Source: Porphyra umbilicalis
Taxonomy: Eukaryota; Rhodophyta; Bangiophyceae; Bangiales; Bangiaceae
NCBI GenBank assembly: GCA_002049455.2
Contig: KV918778.1
Location: 310,001 to 374,000, forward strand
Length of the DNA stretch: 64,000 nt
Direction of reading: 5' to 3'
Both the position numbers and the translations under genes were made by a program. Below, piece after piece: positions 23,683 through 35,339 of this stretch; the first letter of the stretch is position 1; every line of letters starts with the position of its first letter. The notes below the pieces were generated by a model that saw nothing but the letters and a program-made list of their open reading frames with translations, did no database searches and was not told the DNA's origin.

Positions 23683-24150
23683 TCATGATTGTCCGTCCCA
23701 TGCCAACTCGTCAATACTGTTGCTGGTCCAGGGAAAGAAGATGTTGGTAAAGTAGCGCTGATGCAGGCGCTTCAGTGGCGTGTTGGGGATGGTTGTAGGA
23801 GTACCCAGGAGGCCATGCCGCTCGGAGAGATCCTCAAAGTATGTAACAACATGCTCGAGCCACTCCACGTCGACCAACTTAACAGCGGCTAGGGCGCGAA
23901 AGCCTGTGTGCGCGTTGATCACCCACTCGTGACGCCGGCACCCAAAATCGGTGAGGATGCAGTACTGCCGTGGCTGAACGGGCTCCATTCGTTGAACAAT
24001 GATGTTATCCCGCTTCTCACCATCAACTGCTCGGACAATGAGCCGGGCAAGCCCCATCTGCGACACGCCCGGGAAGGCTGCGTCACGGTAGAGGATGAAG
24101 TCGTACCAAGACTGTCGATAAAGGTCGTCGGCCGCGCGGACATCCTCCTG
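23683..24150 (-). CDS. Unknown ORF fused to copia fragment
   Basis: The open frame starts after a TGA in the copia pre-integrase region and encodes about 155 residues, including SWYDFILYRDAAF, MGLARLIVRAVDGEKRDNII, VQRMEPVQPRQYCIL and VKLVDVEWLEHVV. It has normal protein-like composition but matches no copia domain; an integrase core would be expected here. The layout vaguely recalls C-terminal segments of large KDZ/Plavaka-type transposases, which is a weak impression. It may be an exon, since AG dinucleotides at the junction could serve as splice acceptors. Confidence 0.4.
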   Translation of the reverse strand, partial: QEDVRAADDLYRQSWYDFILYRDAAFPGVSQMGLARLIVRAVDGEKRDNIIVQRMEPVQPRQYCILTDFGCRRHEWVINAHTGFRALAAVKLVDVEWLEHVVTYFEDLSERHGLLGTPTTIPNTPLKRLHQRYFTNIFFPWTSNSIDELAWDGQS

Positions 24151-25543
24151 CCCTAGGCATAGGCGTCATAGCCGCCTTCCCATACACGCACGGATCGCAG
24201 ACGTCCTTGCCCACCATGGAAGAGCACTTGAGTCCGTCAATGTCCTTGTTCTTGATCATCCGCTTGACGCCAGCCACTTCGATGTGCCCGAGGCGCTCAT
24301 GCCATAGCTGCAGAGCGGCCACCGCAGCAACATCCGACACAAAGGCCATGTGCAGGTGGTAGAGCCCGCTCTTTCGCGTGCCGCACGCAGCAATCTTCTC
24401 GTTCATCTTCATGATCGTCTTACCGCCCTTGAATGACAGTTCCGCACCACGCTCCTCCATCATGCCGACCGACATGAGGTTGACGCCCATTGTTGGATCA
24501 TGGAGTACCTTCTCCAACTTGATCTTGCGCGTCTTGCCGTGAACGATGACGTTGAGCACGACGGTTCAGACGCCAGCTGTGGCTATGGATCCCTTGTCAC
24601 CCATCATGTCGCTGCGTCCCGTGGTCGTCTGGTAGTCGTCGAAGCACCCGCGCATCCAGCACATGTGTTCAGACGCCGCAGAGTCGACAATCCATGACCT
24701 GGAGATGTCATCTCTGTCAGCCGCATTGCCCACCAGAAAGATGGCGTCGTCGCTGTCGCTACAATCGTCAGCCGCAATCGCGGCCACCTTGTCCTGTCTC
24801 TGCTTCTTGGCCTTCAGCTCTGGGAAATCGTGAGGGATGTGCCCAAACGTATGGCAGTAGTAGCACTAGATCTTGCAGTGGTCACCACCGCGGCCTTGAC
24901 CTCGATAGTTGGCGACGATGAGTGCCATGTCGCCAATGCGCTTGTTCGCCGGTGACTTGTCCGCCTGACGCCGCTCCTCCTGAAGCAAGCGGCTCTTGAC
25001 AAAGTAGAGGCTTAGCTCGTCCTCGCCCTTGGCGTCGGGAGCCACTAGCAGGTTCTCATACTTGGACGTCAGCCAGTTGAGGACGCTCATGGCAACGTCC
25101 ATCTCCGTCACCTCGCCGTCCATGGCCTTGAGGTTCTCGCCAAGGTTTTGCACGCGGTTGATGTAGCCCAGCCTGCCCTCGCCGACGGTCATTTCGACAG
25201 TGTAGAACTCGCGTCGCGCCTTCATCTTGTTCATCAAACTCTTGCGCTGGAAGACACCTTGCAGCGTCGACCACATTTCCGCCGTCGTCTTGCAGCCCGA
25301 CACGTGCTCGAGCTGCTCAGACCCAAGGGTGAGCCCGATGATGGCGCTCGAATTCGTGTCTCGACGCTTCCACAACGCCAACTCGCGGTCCTTCGCGTCC
25401 GTCGGCTTGCCGTCTTCGTCAAGCATATCGTCCAGGTCGCGCAGCGCGAGGACCATCTTAATGCGCTGACGCCACTCGTAGAAGTTCGTCTCCGTCAACG
25501 TGTCGATCTTGATGCCGCCCATGCCGGCAGCGCATCCGTCCAT
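24083..25543 (-). pseudogene. Ty1/copia gag-protease-pre-integrase fragment
   Basis: From MDGCAAGMGG at 25543 the frame encodes a UBN2-type copia gag (NFYEWRQRIKMVL, AEMWSTLQGVF, SLMNKMKARREFYTVEM). An in-frame TAG at 24866-24868 precedes a zinc knuckle CYYCHTFGHIPHDF whose last Cys is Phe. The aspartic protease follows (SWIVDSAASEHMCW, DSAA where DSGA is usual). A TGA near 24563 is followed in frame by the pre-integrase domain (LWHERLGHIEVAGVKRMI then CDPCVYGKA, the HHCC zinc motif). Copia sequence stops near 24160, where a different unknown frame begins. The copy has lost integrase core, RT and RNase H and is dead. It is not the same lineage as the copia element at 57909. Confidence 0.8.
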
Positions 25544-25679
25544 GATGTCGTCTTGTCGTAGCGCCCGACCTTGCCGAGCCGTGCGCCTTGACCGTCACGT
25601 CCTTGAACCACCTTGACCGCGTCTTCTTCGCACTTGCCGCGACCGCCGCGACACCAGCTGGCACACCTTGCTCTTCTCA

Positions 25680-26050
25680 CAGCCCCGGGTCTGGACCCAT
25701 CACCTGTTGAAACGCAGTGGGGATAGGAGTTGGGGGACCACGGTGAAGTGGTTGAGTGGCTTGAGTTTGTGTAGGTGTGTGCGAACGTGCTTTGGTTGTC
25801 CTAAGGTTCGCCCGCCTCTCCCAACCGAGAGCACCTCTCAAATAGTCCCCACCGGCCCAAGTGCTCCCCCCTTTCGCGCCCACACCGACGCCCACGCCCT
25901 CGCACCAAATCGATTTTCTTACCAAATAAAAAAACCAGTAGAGCGAAGCGAAGATCAAATCCAAAACATGCCAAAAGTAACGCCCCAAGATCACCCAACA
26001 CGAATGTGTGCAACTTGATCACGTCTTGCAAATGTACCATGTGGGGTACC
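25680..26050 (-). other. Probable leader/LTR remnant of the copia fragment
   Basis: This lies upstream of the gag start on the minus strand and holds no gene. Read on the minus strand it has a TTTTTTTATTTGG stretch and a CTATTTGAGAGG word that could be promoter-like. Its position suggests LTR and leader, but the matching 3' LTR is absent, so this is inference. Confidence 0.3.
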
Positions 26051-26678
26051 ATAAGGGTCACCGACCATCATCCAACTGCAAACAGCCAGACGAGTCGGCG
26101 ACGAGCATCACAGTCCAACAGCCGCTTTCTTTTTGGCGCGTAAGCGCCGCCGTCGGGAGAGGGGCGGCCCACCCAAGCTAGGAGGGGCGCGCGGCGGACC
26201 GAGAGGTGAGTGACGCCAGTGGGGCCCAGGTACCGCGCGCCTTGTGCAACCTTGTGTGGGGGTGCGTTTCTTTTGGCGAGCTGCAGCTGGCCGTGCCCAG
26301 GCTGCGCGCCCGCCGTGCGTAGCTGACAAGCACGCGGACACGACGACCACCCGAGCGGTGCGTCAGTGCGCGGGTGGCCGAGGTTATGCGCACGCGGGTG
26401 GGGACGCCTGCGCTGGCCATGGCTTGTGTTTGCTGGGCTTTTGAGGGGACGTAAGGAGGGGCGAGGCGCGCCACAGAGCCCTCGTTGTAGAACCCGTCCA
26501 TTGCCAACCGGGTCTCGGTCACCGAGTAGCGGAGGGGCTTAGCCCACAACGAGCAGTAAAGGCGCTTGGCACGCACGGTGCCTGCTTCGAGTGACGTCGT
26601 GGCACCCACGGTTGTCGTCCGGACTGACGACGCTTTTGTCCCCTCCGTCTGCGACGGCAGGAGGCGCAGAGGACAACT
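26051..26678. other. No gene seen
   Basis: GC-rich sequence upstream of the three-exon gene; probably contains its promoter and leader. No motif stands out. Confidence 0.3.
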
Positions 26679-29004
26679 ATGGAGACGGGACCCACCGCTT
26701 CCGCGTCTCGCCTGGGGATGTCGGGGGCGGCAACGGCTGCAAGTAGCGAGTCACCGGCCTTAGGGCAGCACCCTCCGGTTACTCCCCCGCCGGACAGTGA
26801 CGCGTCGTCGGCCCCATCGACCCCACGGGGGGGGTTGCCATTTGGGGATGGAGCCGGGGCGACGTCATCGGCGCCGCCGCCCCTATTGATTGACAAGAAG
26901 AATCCGTTTTCCTCGGCCAGCGCGGCAGCGCGTCGTCTGGAGCAAATCCGACTGATGAAGCGTAAGGCCTCGGACCGCGCTGCCGCCGGCCTGTCTCCCT
27001 CCGGGCGGCGTGGAGGCGGAGCATCGACTGTGAGATCGTATGGAGAGTCGGCGACGGGCTCGGTGACCGGGCAAGCGTCGCGGCTGGCACGTGCGTCAGC
27101 ACCGGCGGCGGCAGTAGCGGCGGCGGCACCGGCGGCGTCAGGATCTGTGGGTGCTGCTGGAGCAGGGGGGGCTGCCTGTGGGATTGACGACCGTGATGCC
27201 TCGGCTTGCGGTGCCAGCGGAGCAACAGCGTCGGCCGCTGCCATTGCGGCTGCGCGACGGCCACCATTAATGCTGAAAAGCGCATCATGTAGAAGCTGGA
27301 CGCCAGCGCCAAGCAGTCCCTCGAGGAGCGCAAGAGTGACGAAAAAGTCAACAAAGTCACTCGACAAGAGGTCACGGCAATGGCGGCCGAGTTGAAGATG
27401 GTCAAGAAGCGCACAGGAAAGCTGGCCAAGTCGATGTATACGTCGCAAGGCGACCTTAAGCGCTCCTCGGAAGGCCTTGACGCACTCAACAAGCACTTGA
27501 GAGTTACTGGGGCGGGCAATGGGGCCTCGGGGACGGGGCTGGCCAGCTCAGCGCTGGCAGCCGCAGCGCTTGGCAACACGCAACCTGGCTTCTCTCTTCT
27601 GGTGAGCCGCAGGTAGTCCCCTGGGTCAAGGCAATGGTGGCATGTGATTGCCTTCTACGTTTTCACATGGCTTTGTCTTGTGGCTGTGCTTGTTGATGAT
27701 GCAGTGTGCTCACTCGGCGGAGTTACCGGCTGTTGCGTTCGTGGTCCCTTCATGTGATTGCTTTTGACTAACGTTTCCTCGGCTATGTTTGTTTCGACTC
27801 ACTGCGTCTGTCTGGATAGACTCGCTACCATATTGCAGAGGGACATTCGCGAGGAGCACGTCAACAACTTCCTCGGTCCACTTTACATGGCCGACATCAT
27901 GCCAAACCAGGAGGAGAAGCGTCTTGTGTGCGCTACGCATCTTCTCAAGCGGTTCAACCTTACCGGCGGGGTCTCAGAGGCGAAGACAAAGCTGGACACC
28001 ATTTTCCCGGCGCCCAAGGTTCGGAAAAAGGACGAGGAGCAGCAGTACCGGCCCGAGAAGCTGTACAAGGTTTTACGCCAGGCATGGCGACGCTTCCAAG
28101 GGGACCTATAGCGCGTCATGGTACCTGCTTGTATGTTCAAGGCCGGCGAGTGGCTCAACATTGGCTCGCGCGGGCGCGTGAACGGGCGGAATAACATGCC
28201 CATTTTCTCTCGTGACGAAGCGAGGAAGACTATTCGAGGGTACTGGATGTTCACCACGGCAATGGGGCGAAAATCGGTGCTGGCCGGGCTGCATGCTGGC
28301 TTCTAGTGGCTACAAGGGCTTGGCGTTGTCATGATGGACGCGACGGCGACGACTGATCGGCACTACAAGGTTACGTTTAAGACATACTCAGCACAGCTGG
28401 CACTGGTAAGATTTCTTCTTTCTTACTTTCTCTTTGCCCTCTTTCGGTCTTCGTGCGTGTAGGTCTGAATGCTGTGTATCTCTTGTTTACTCTCTGCCGC
28501 TTGGGAACGATCCTGATACATCCAGATGCGCTCTTGTGGCTCCGCTCGTGGCTTGATATGGGATGCGCTTAGTCCTTCCTGCCCCATCTCTGCACACAGA
28601 TGTACGTCGCGATGCACAAGATGGCCAGGTACGAGAGCTTCACCCAGAAAGGTGGCAATGTCGACCAGGCGTTCCGCAAGGTTTTAAATTCCTTCATGCT
28701 TCTACTTGACGACCAGCTGAAGAGGGAAACCAACGTCAATGAGGGGCTACTGCTGACGGATGGCGATAATGCGACGCGCTCGGTTTTCTCAGGGCTCCTG
28801 CCGTCTCGTCTGATGCGGACCATGGAACTACTGTCGAAGGCAGCTCGCCTGTCGCCGACGCCGCCAAGCGCCGCAACAGCAGCTGCTGCCGCCACTCTGG
28901 CCACGGCGTCCAATGCTATGAACAACGAAACCAGCGAGGATGACGGTGACGATGACGATGATAATGATGACGACGACGATGGTGCAGAGGGCGAGGAAGA
29001 GTGA
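26679..29004 (+). pseudogene. Unknown three-exon gene with in-frame TAG stops
   Basis: ATG 26679 begins an Ala/Ser/Pro-rich region with a basic helix (RRLEQIRLMKRKASDR). Near 27265 the frame shifts and, after TAG at 27290, a charged probable coiled coil follows (AKQSLEERKSDEKVNKVTRQ). Exon 1 ends at 27601. Intron 1 is 27602-27838 (GTGAGC..TTGCAG) and intron 2 is 28406-28599 (GTAAG..CACACAG); both are phase 0. Exon 2 is open apart from TAG at 28109 and 28304 (PKVRKKDEEQQYRPEKLYKV, TIRGYWMFTTAMGRKSVLAG). Exon 3 ends in an acidic tail with runs of Asp. The phase agreement argues that the gene was once real. I recognise no family; an accessory protein of a DNA transposon is possible. Confidence 0.5.
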
Positions 29005-29969
29005 GTTATGAATGACCAGTGCTTCGGTGGTGCGCGTTTTGTATGTGATGTGGGTGTCAGGTGTAGCTGCCTGCAGGAAGTAGGATGGGGTGTGTGTTCT
29101 GGCGTGATCGTGGCTGTGTGTGGCTATGTCTCTTTGTCTGTTTGTGTATATGCGCTGGTGCGTTTTCGTTCCTATCCGTTCGTCACTGCAGGAGATATTC
29201 CAGGGGCACGACAGCCGCCGGGTCTTGTAGCCACGCTCAGTGCACACCATGCCATCAGTATCGCAGTAGGACCGCGGCAGTGTTGTCGACGGGCTTGGCT
29301 GAGGGCAAAGAAGTTCTACAGACGGCCCATGTGGCCGCGCACCTGTGGGGATCGAAGGCTGGAAAAAGAAGCTGTTGTTCTCCGTGGCATAGAGGCTTAT
29401 TCAGCACAGCTCACTGACTGTCAGTGTTTCCACTTAAACAAGGCAACCTGAATAGTGGTACTTGCTTTTTGCATCTGTAAGCAGAGTCGACAGAGGCAGA
29501 GACTCTGCCAGTCTAAATATTATTTAGCGGAGCCCCACTGGGCGCTCTGAAGAGCCACAGCAGCCTGCCTCCAGACCGTGAAGGGGCCCCAGCGAAGCCG
29601 AAGACGAAAAGAGCGAACGAACAAGAACGGTAAGGCCAACGATTGGCGTTTCGTTCTTCGAACGATCGAAGAAGAAATAATGAACGCAGCAGCCGTTCGT
29701 TGGGTGGCCCAGGCTTTCTGACGATGCAGGCCATGACACAAGCCAAGGTGCGGATGGGGGGGATGCCGACGCGAGTGAGTAGAGGCGGTGGTGCGGCACA
29801 TTTTGTGGGGGGCCGTGGTGGGAAGCGGGGGTGCCGGCGCAGGCGTGGGCGGCGCCGGTGAGGGGCAGGTCGCTGTGTGCGTGAGGTGCTTGATGTTGTC
29901 AAGCAGCGGTACACCGTGCGGTACGACATCACTGCCGATGGCGCTGCGCTTGCTCAGTGCTGTATCAAT
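29005..29969. other. No gene seen
   Basis: No recognised coding sequence. At about 29590-29724 lies a small AACGA-rich stretch ending CGTTGGGTGGCCCA, like the AACG-rich block at 22750. Confidence 0.35.
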
Positions 29970-30616
29970 GCGCAGTGGTGCTTATCGTGTGTTCACGAGC
30001 AAACGCGTTTTTCTTGTAAGAAGCTCCGAAACCCCCTCCGTAAGGCCCTCCGCAAGGGCATCTATTTGTGGAAGAACTGTGGAAGAACTGCCGGACAGGA
30101 CGCAAGAGTTGGTGGCTTACGTTTTACAGGGTGACCCACAAGCTGGTACAAAGAAAATCCCCAGCTGTCGAGAGCGACACGAAGCCAATCGTCATGACGG
30201 CTCAGGGTCTCAATGATCCAATCGTCAATCAATATCAACCGCATCACCACATGAGTGGCTGTTGTTGGCCAGGTGCACGGGCTGCTGACTGTCGGGAGAT
30301 TTTCAATGCCTACGGCGTAAGCGACATGGTTGTTGTGTAGCTCGGCCCCCTCCGTAAGATGCTGACGTCGCAAGTTGTTGTGAAGCGCAGGCAAGCGGCG
30401 TTTGGACTGAGGAAAGGCTATGGCGGTTCTCAGCGCGGCATGGCGCTTCGGGTGGTGTAAAGATAATAGTCCGGACGAAACGCAGTCCCGCTGCACAAAC
30501 TGTTGTGGGTAAAAGTGCCGTTTACGGAAACATGCAGGCCGGTCCGCAAGATTGGTACGGAGCTTTTTACAAGAAAAACGCGTTTGCACGTGAACGGACG
30601 ATAAGCACCACTGCGC
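29970..30616. repeat. Dispersed repeat R1, copies 2 and 3 in inverted orientation
   Basis: GCGCAGTGGTGCTTATCGTG begins copy 2 at 29970 (plus). Its inverse ends at 30616, with copy 3 spanning 30475-30616 on the minus strand. Arms of ~60-140 bp flank ~450 bp, so this may be a small TIR element. A 265-residue minus frame (30062-30859) crosses copy 3 and includes QWCLSSVHVQTRFSCKKL and IENLPTVSSPC, but no domain is recognisable. Copy 1 is at 7928. Confidence 0.55.
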
Positions 30617-32576
30617 TGGTGTCTTTTGATTTTTCTTTCGGAGCGCTGTTGCCGGCAGTCGAGCTTCGTTCAATTCCCTGGACTTTAGTCTAGGGTGCCT
30701 TCTCACACCCACACGTCGAAAAAAAGTCCTTTTTTCCAGTGCACGTTGCGGAAGTACTTGAAAAAACGTTGTTGGCGGTCTGTTTGCCGTCCTACGCCAT
30801 TGGAGGACGTCCTCCGGCGCTTTCTTGATTATGGGAACATGCGCCGGGGCTGCCCGCATCTTTCTGTGAAGTTGCTAGAGGTGGCGACGTCTTCCTCGCC
30901 CGTAAGGTCCGCGGAAGCAGAATCGTGATTAAAAAGGTGCGTGAGGGTAGGTGCGGCACTTACGGGGTCGTGAGGGCAGGTGGACGCGGCCACGAACGGC
31001 CATGATGTCGCAATTCCGTGGTGGTTAGCCAGAATAGGGCTCTGCGTGCCCTGTGGGAGACGTCGGTTTTGATTTTTCAAACAGGGGGTCGTGTCGGCGC
31101 TGAATGCGCTGCGGCCTGCGTGGTCGCGTCCCTTCTCGCAACACCCGCGCGCGGCGGGTGGGGGCGGCGGCCACCGCCGCTGACGGTGTTGCCGCCGCGC
31201 CTGCCGCCGACGCGGCGGTGAGCAGTGGACGACCGTGCGCACGACGCGGCCCGCACACGGCAACGAGCGGCGCCAGCGGCCGCGGCGGCCGCGGCCGCGG
31301 CGGTGCCGGCGGCGGCGGCGGCTGCGGCGTGGCGCCCCTTCTATTTTCTCTCTACACCCCGCCGCCCGCCCCCTCGTGCCATCGACGGCTTCTTCCCCCC
31401 CCCTCCCCCTGTGTGGCCCCACATACCCCCCCCTCCCCATCCACCGCGTCGCCGCCGCGCACGTGCACATCGCGCAGCTCGGCCTCGAGTCTGCGCTGCG
31501 GCAAGCGACAACTGCCCAGCCAGCGTCGGCCGGTGGTTGTTCGGATGGTGGCGGCCTTGCCTAGGTGGCAGCCGCCGCCTGCCACGGCGGTGGCGGCCAC
31601 TGCTGACCCTCCGGTGGGTGCGGCAGGAGCCGCTTCGCGGCGATCACCTACCCCCCCTCGAACGAAGACAAAGCGCTGGTCGTCGAGGAGCGTGCGGGCG
31701 GCCGCTTCCCACCAGTGGGCGGGTACTCCACCGACGGCAGCAGCTGCCGCTCGTGCGGGCCGCGGTGGACGCCGCGGCGGCGGTGGGCGGAGCGCCCCCT
31801 ACGCCAGCAAGCGGTGGTCACGTCGGCGACCGCCACCACCGCCGCCATGGCAGCCTTCCTCATCTCCTTTTCTCTGACCTCACGCTTGTACGTGCTCTCC
31901 CAAGCGGCGCCGGTCGTGCAGGTGAGGTCAATCCCAACAACGTCGGCCCCATCTCATATTCGTTACACGTTGTACCACGAAGCAGAAACGTGTCTCTTTC
32001 TTAAGGAAATGGGGCCACAGGGCTTTTCTGTCAACGCGATCGATCCCATTCTGGTCTTCAATGGTCATGATGGAATCCACGAAGTGCGAATCAACTCCGA
32101 AGCGCAGAAATGGGGCGGGCGCTGGACCTGCCCCATTCGTGAAGCGAAATGGGGCTGGTCCGGTGCCGGCCTCAATGTGTTCTGCGTTCTCATTGGTAGA
32201 GTCCAACTAAATGTATATCGACATATATCGGTTTAGGGCGCAACGTGTGTTGGAAGGATCTGGATCAGTTTTGAAAAATAGTGGCGCGGATCTTCACTTT
32301 ATTAAGGTAAGGACTGCCCTCGGCATTCGAGAGCGGACCAACAGTTTTTGTCGATTGCAGCTGTGTGACGGAGCAGTCGGTTGGTGTCGCGTGATCGGAT
32401 TCTATCGCGAGGTGCAGTGCGTGCCGCGTCGGATGGGATCGGACATGTCCCTCAGAAAAGCGTACAGTGAGGCTCTCGCTCGCCTTGTGACCTCCGATCT
32501 GGCATCTGGAGTGCCTGTTGGTGGCGGGACGATGGATGGTTCAGGTGGTGCCATCACCTCCCTGTGGTCGCTTGGG
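30617..32576. other. No supported gene; GC-rich stretch
   Basis: Contains the second half of dispersed repeat R2 (30674-30760). From 31100 to 31880 all three plus frames are open because of GCC/GGC composition. I could not tell a real gene from compositional openness there and annotate none. Confidence 0.3.
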
Positions 32577-33000
32577 TGCGGCAGGGCGGCCAACACCGTT
32601 GCAGAGCCTCAGAGGGTGGGAGGAGAGGGGGGCTTAGCGAGATCGTGTGGGCGGCCTGGCCCCACACGCACACAGATATTTGCGAATGGCGGGCCGCCCG
32701 ACACTGCTTCAGAGCCTCTGGAGGGGGGGGGGGGGGTCGGACTGGATCGAGCGTTGCTCCCGGCCTGACACGCACACAGCGATTTGCAGGCTATAGGCGG
32801 TCCGCCACCGCACACAGAACGGTTACAGAGGGGGGGGGGGGGTGGGCGGCGGCCTCGGTCGTCTCCCGGCGCCCGCCTGCCACAGTTGGGGGGGCTGGTA
32901 GTCCGCCACCGCCCACCGCGCCTCCGCACAGGGGGTGCGGGGGTCGATCCAGGACCAGGCGGTACCTGGATGGCTCCCTTTCAGTGTTTGCGGGGCAGGT
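32577..33000. repeat. Degenerate ~105-bp tandem repeat
   Basis: Units beginning near 32577, 32684, 32787 and 32891 share GGCGGNCCGCC..., an ACACGCACACAG word and a poly-G run. Divergence is high and unit edges are approximate. Confidence 0.45.
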
Positions 33001-33536
33001 GGTGGTCCACCACTGCGCACAGTGCCTATTGAGTGGGGCGGGGATTCGGCCCGTCGCTGTGGCCTGCGCCAGGCGTCGCCCGACCGTTCACTGCCCGACC
33101 CATCGTCGTCGCGCCCATCACTGTGACGCGCGCCGCCATCAACACCACCGTCCCCGGCCATCACACCCATCCTTACCCCCGCTCTATTCTATCGCCCTGT
33201 TCCTCCTCCACGACGTACCCGCTGCGGCGGCACCTGATTTGTCCTCGGTTTGAGACGCACGATCCGCGCACGCACCCGAGCTTGTGTGCTACCCCTCTAC
33301 TTTTTTCATCGCCATCCTTGTGTTCCGAGCTCCACTGCGACCTGCGCGCATTGGTCCGTCCCCCCCCCCCTGCGCTCCCGTCCCGTGATTGAGTGGCATT
33401 GGCGCCCACGACACGTTTGGCCGTGTCCAGCGCCACCGACCGCGGCGGCTGCCGCGAATCGCTGCCGCGGGCGGTTCCACTCTTCCTCGACCTCCTGCGC
33501 TGACCACCCGCCCTAGGGACCCTCTGCTGTGCACTC

Positions 33537-34976
33537 ATGGACGCTGACGAGGCGGGGCTGTCGAGCACTGCATATTTGCTCGCAGACGACGATGGTGGCG
33601 TCGTTTGTGCCGCTGTGCGCGCCCACGTGTGCGTGCTGTTCCTGCTTCGACGACGGTCGCGCTTCGGCAGTGCCAACCGCCGTCGTCGCTACCGTGGCTC
33701 TGTTGCTGAACATCGGCCAAACAAGCGGCGCGACTTTGCCGCTGGGCTGTTCAACATCCAGAGCGACTACTTTGCGGTCAACGCGGAGGCTTCCATCTAC
33801 GACAACCGTGACTTTGAGACGCGGTTTCGCGTGCCGCGCAGTGTGTTTCGACGCGTCTACCAGGCAGTGAACGACGAGCCGTTCTTCCAGCAGCGGATCA
33901 ACGCGACGGGTCGCCTGCAGGCCCACCCTCTTCAGAAGTTCGTTGCCGCCTTCCGCGTCATCGCGTACCGCGAGGCGGCCGACCGTGCGGACTAGTACGT
34001 GCGCCTCTCTCGTTCTACTGTGGCGCAAGTGACAAAGCTACTGCTGGAGTTCATTGTGCGGTGGTGGGGACCAACCTACCTGCGCCGTCCTAACAATTTG
34101 GAGCTGAAGAAGATGATGGAGCGCGATGCGGAGCGTGGCTTTCCTGGATGCATGGGCTCGCTGGACTGCTCGCACTGGGAGTGGCATCAGTGCCCGACAG
34201 GCATGGCGGGCGCGTATCAGAGCCGGAAGGGCTCGCGCGTCGTTGTTGTCGAGGCCGTCTGCGATGAGGACCTGTGGATTTGGCACCTGCTTGTCGGTGC
34301 CCCCGGGAGCTTGAACGACATCAACGTTATGAACCGGTTGCCCCTCTACCTCGACATCACCGCTGGCCGGTGGCCGCCGCGGGATATGCCTTTTTCCATC
34401 AATGGGACAACTCGCACGCTACCATACTACCTTGTCGATGGTATCTACCCTCGTTATGTCTTCCTAGTGTCGCCCCACCCCATGCCATTGACTGACGAGG
34501 CAAAGACCTTCAACCGTCTGCAGGAGGCGATTCGCAATGATGTTGAGCGGCTGTTTGGCGTCCTGACTAAGCGGTTTCACATTGCCTTGCACCCAGGACG
34601 GAGCCGTTCCGTGAAGCAGCTGATTTTGACCTTCAAGGCGGTGTGCATTCTACACAACATGTGTGTAGAGGCCCGTCGTGACACGTTTTTGAGCCGCCTC
34701 AGACATGCACGAGGGAATAACCGGGGTGGAAGTGCGGGTGGTGAGGGTGACGGTCCTGCAGGTGAGGCTGCCGCTGCAGCGGGGGGTGATGGTGCCGAAG
34801 ATGGTGAGTCAGGCGATGGCGGCGCTGCTGCCGCCGGGGAAGCTGCACCTGGAGGCGGCATCGGCAACGGCGGCGGCCTCCCGGCCGCCGCTGACGCTGT
34901 CGCTGACCCGCCCTCGGCACTGAACGCTGTGGAGCAGCCCCCCGCGGGCGGCATGGTTGCTGTATTTGATGCATGA
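33537..34976 (+). pseudogene. PIF/Harbinger transposase with one in-frame TAG
   Basis: From ATG 33537 the protein has the N-terminal helical region (FETRFRVPRSVFRRVYQAVN, LQKFVAAFRVIAYREAADR) and then a DDE nuclease. The first Asp is in GCMGSLDCSHWEW, the second in APGSLNDINVMNR and the Glu in NDVERLFGVLTKRFHI, all intact, with a Gly/Ala-rich tail. The only defect is TAG at 33993-33995, where the paralogue at 9963 reads DEYAR and this copy reads D-stop-YVR, consistent with GAG to TAG. The frame is unchanged across it (~480 residues in total). It converges with the Myb-like gene at 36552, giving the usual two-gene content of Harbinger elements. TIRs were not found. Confidence 0.85.
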
Positions 34977-35339
34977 GGTGAGACCCGCAATCCCGCCGAG
35001 CACGAGCAGCTCCGTGCCGACCTGACGGCGCGCGTATGGAACGACCGCGGCGAGTTGCTGTCCCCGTATGTTGTGTAGAGACGCAAGGTTTCACAAAGAT
35101 TTTTTTTTCCCCGCTGGGCAGGTTTTTTTTTTCCTTAACATCGTTTTCATTAGTGTGTACCACCAGGTCCGTTCTAGTTGAAAACCCCACCACCTCAGCT
35201 GGCGCTTTTGCGGGGTTCCCTGCCTCTCCACCGTCCCTTCCCGCAGCCCGCCCACCTCTGCGCCCCCGCCTCCTTCCAATGGCACGGCTCGTGGCCACCA
35301 CCTCCCCATCGATCCTCCCGCGCCCACCCCCTCGCAGGG

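Noticed and set aside
31104..32004. Three overlapping plus frames of ~110-260 codons
   Set aside because: All three frames are open at once because of GCC/GGC composition, and none has a domain. One short segment looks protein-like but is broken.
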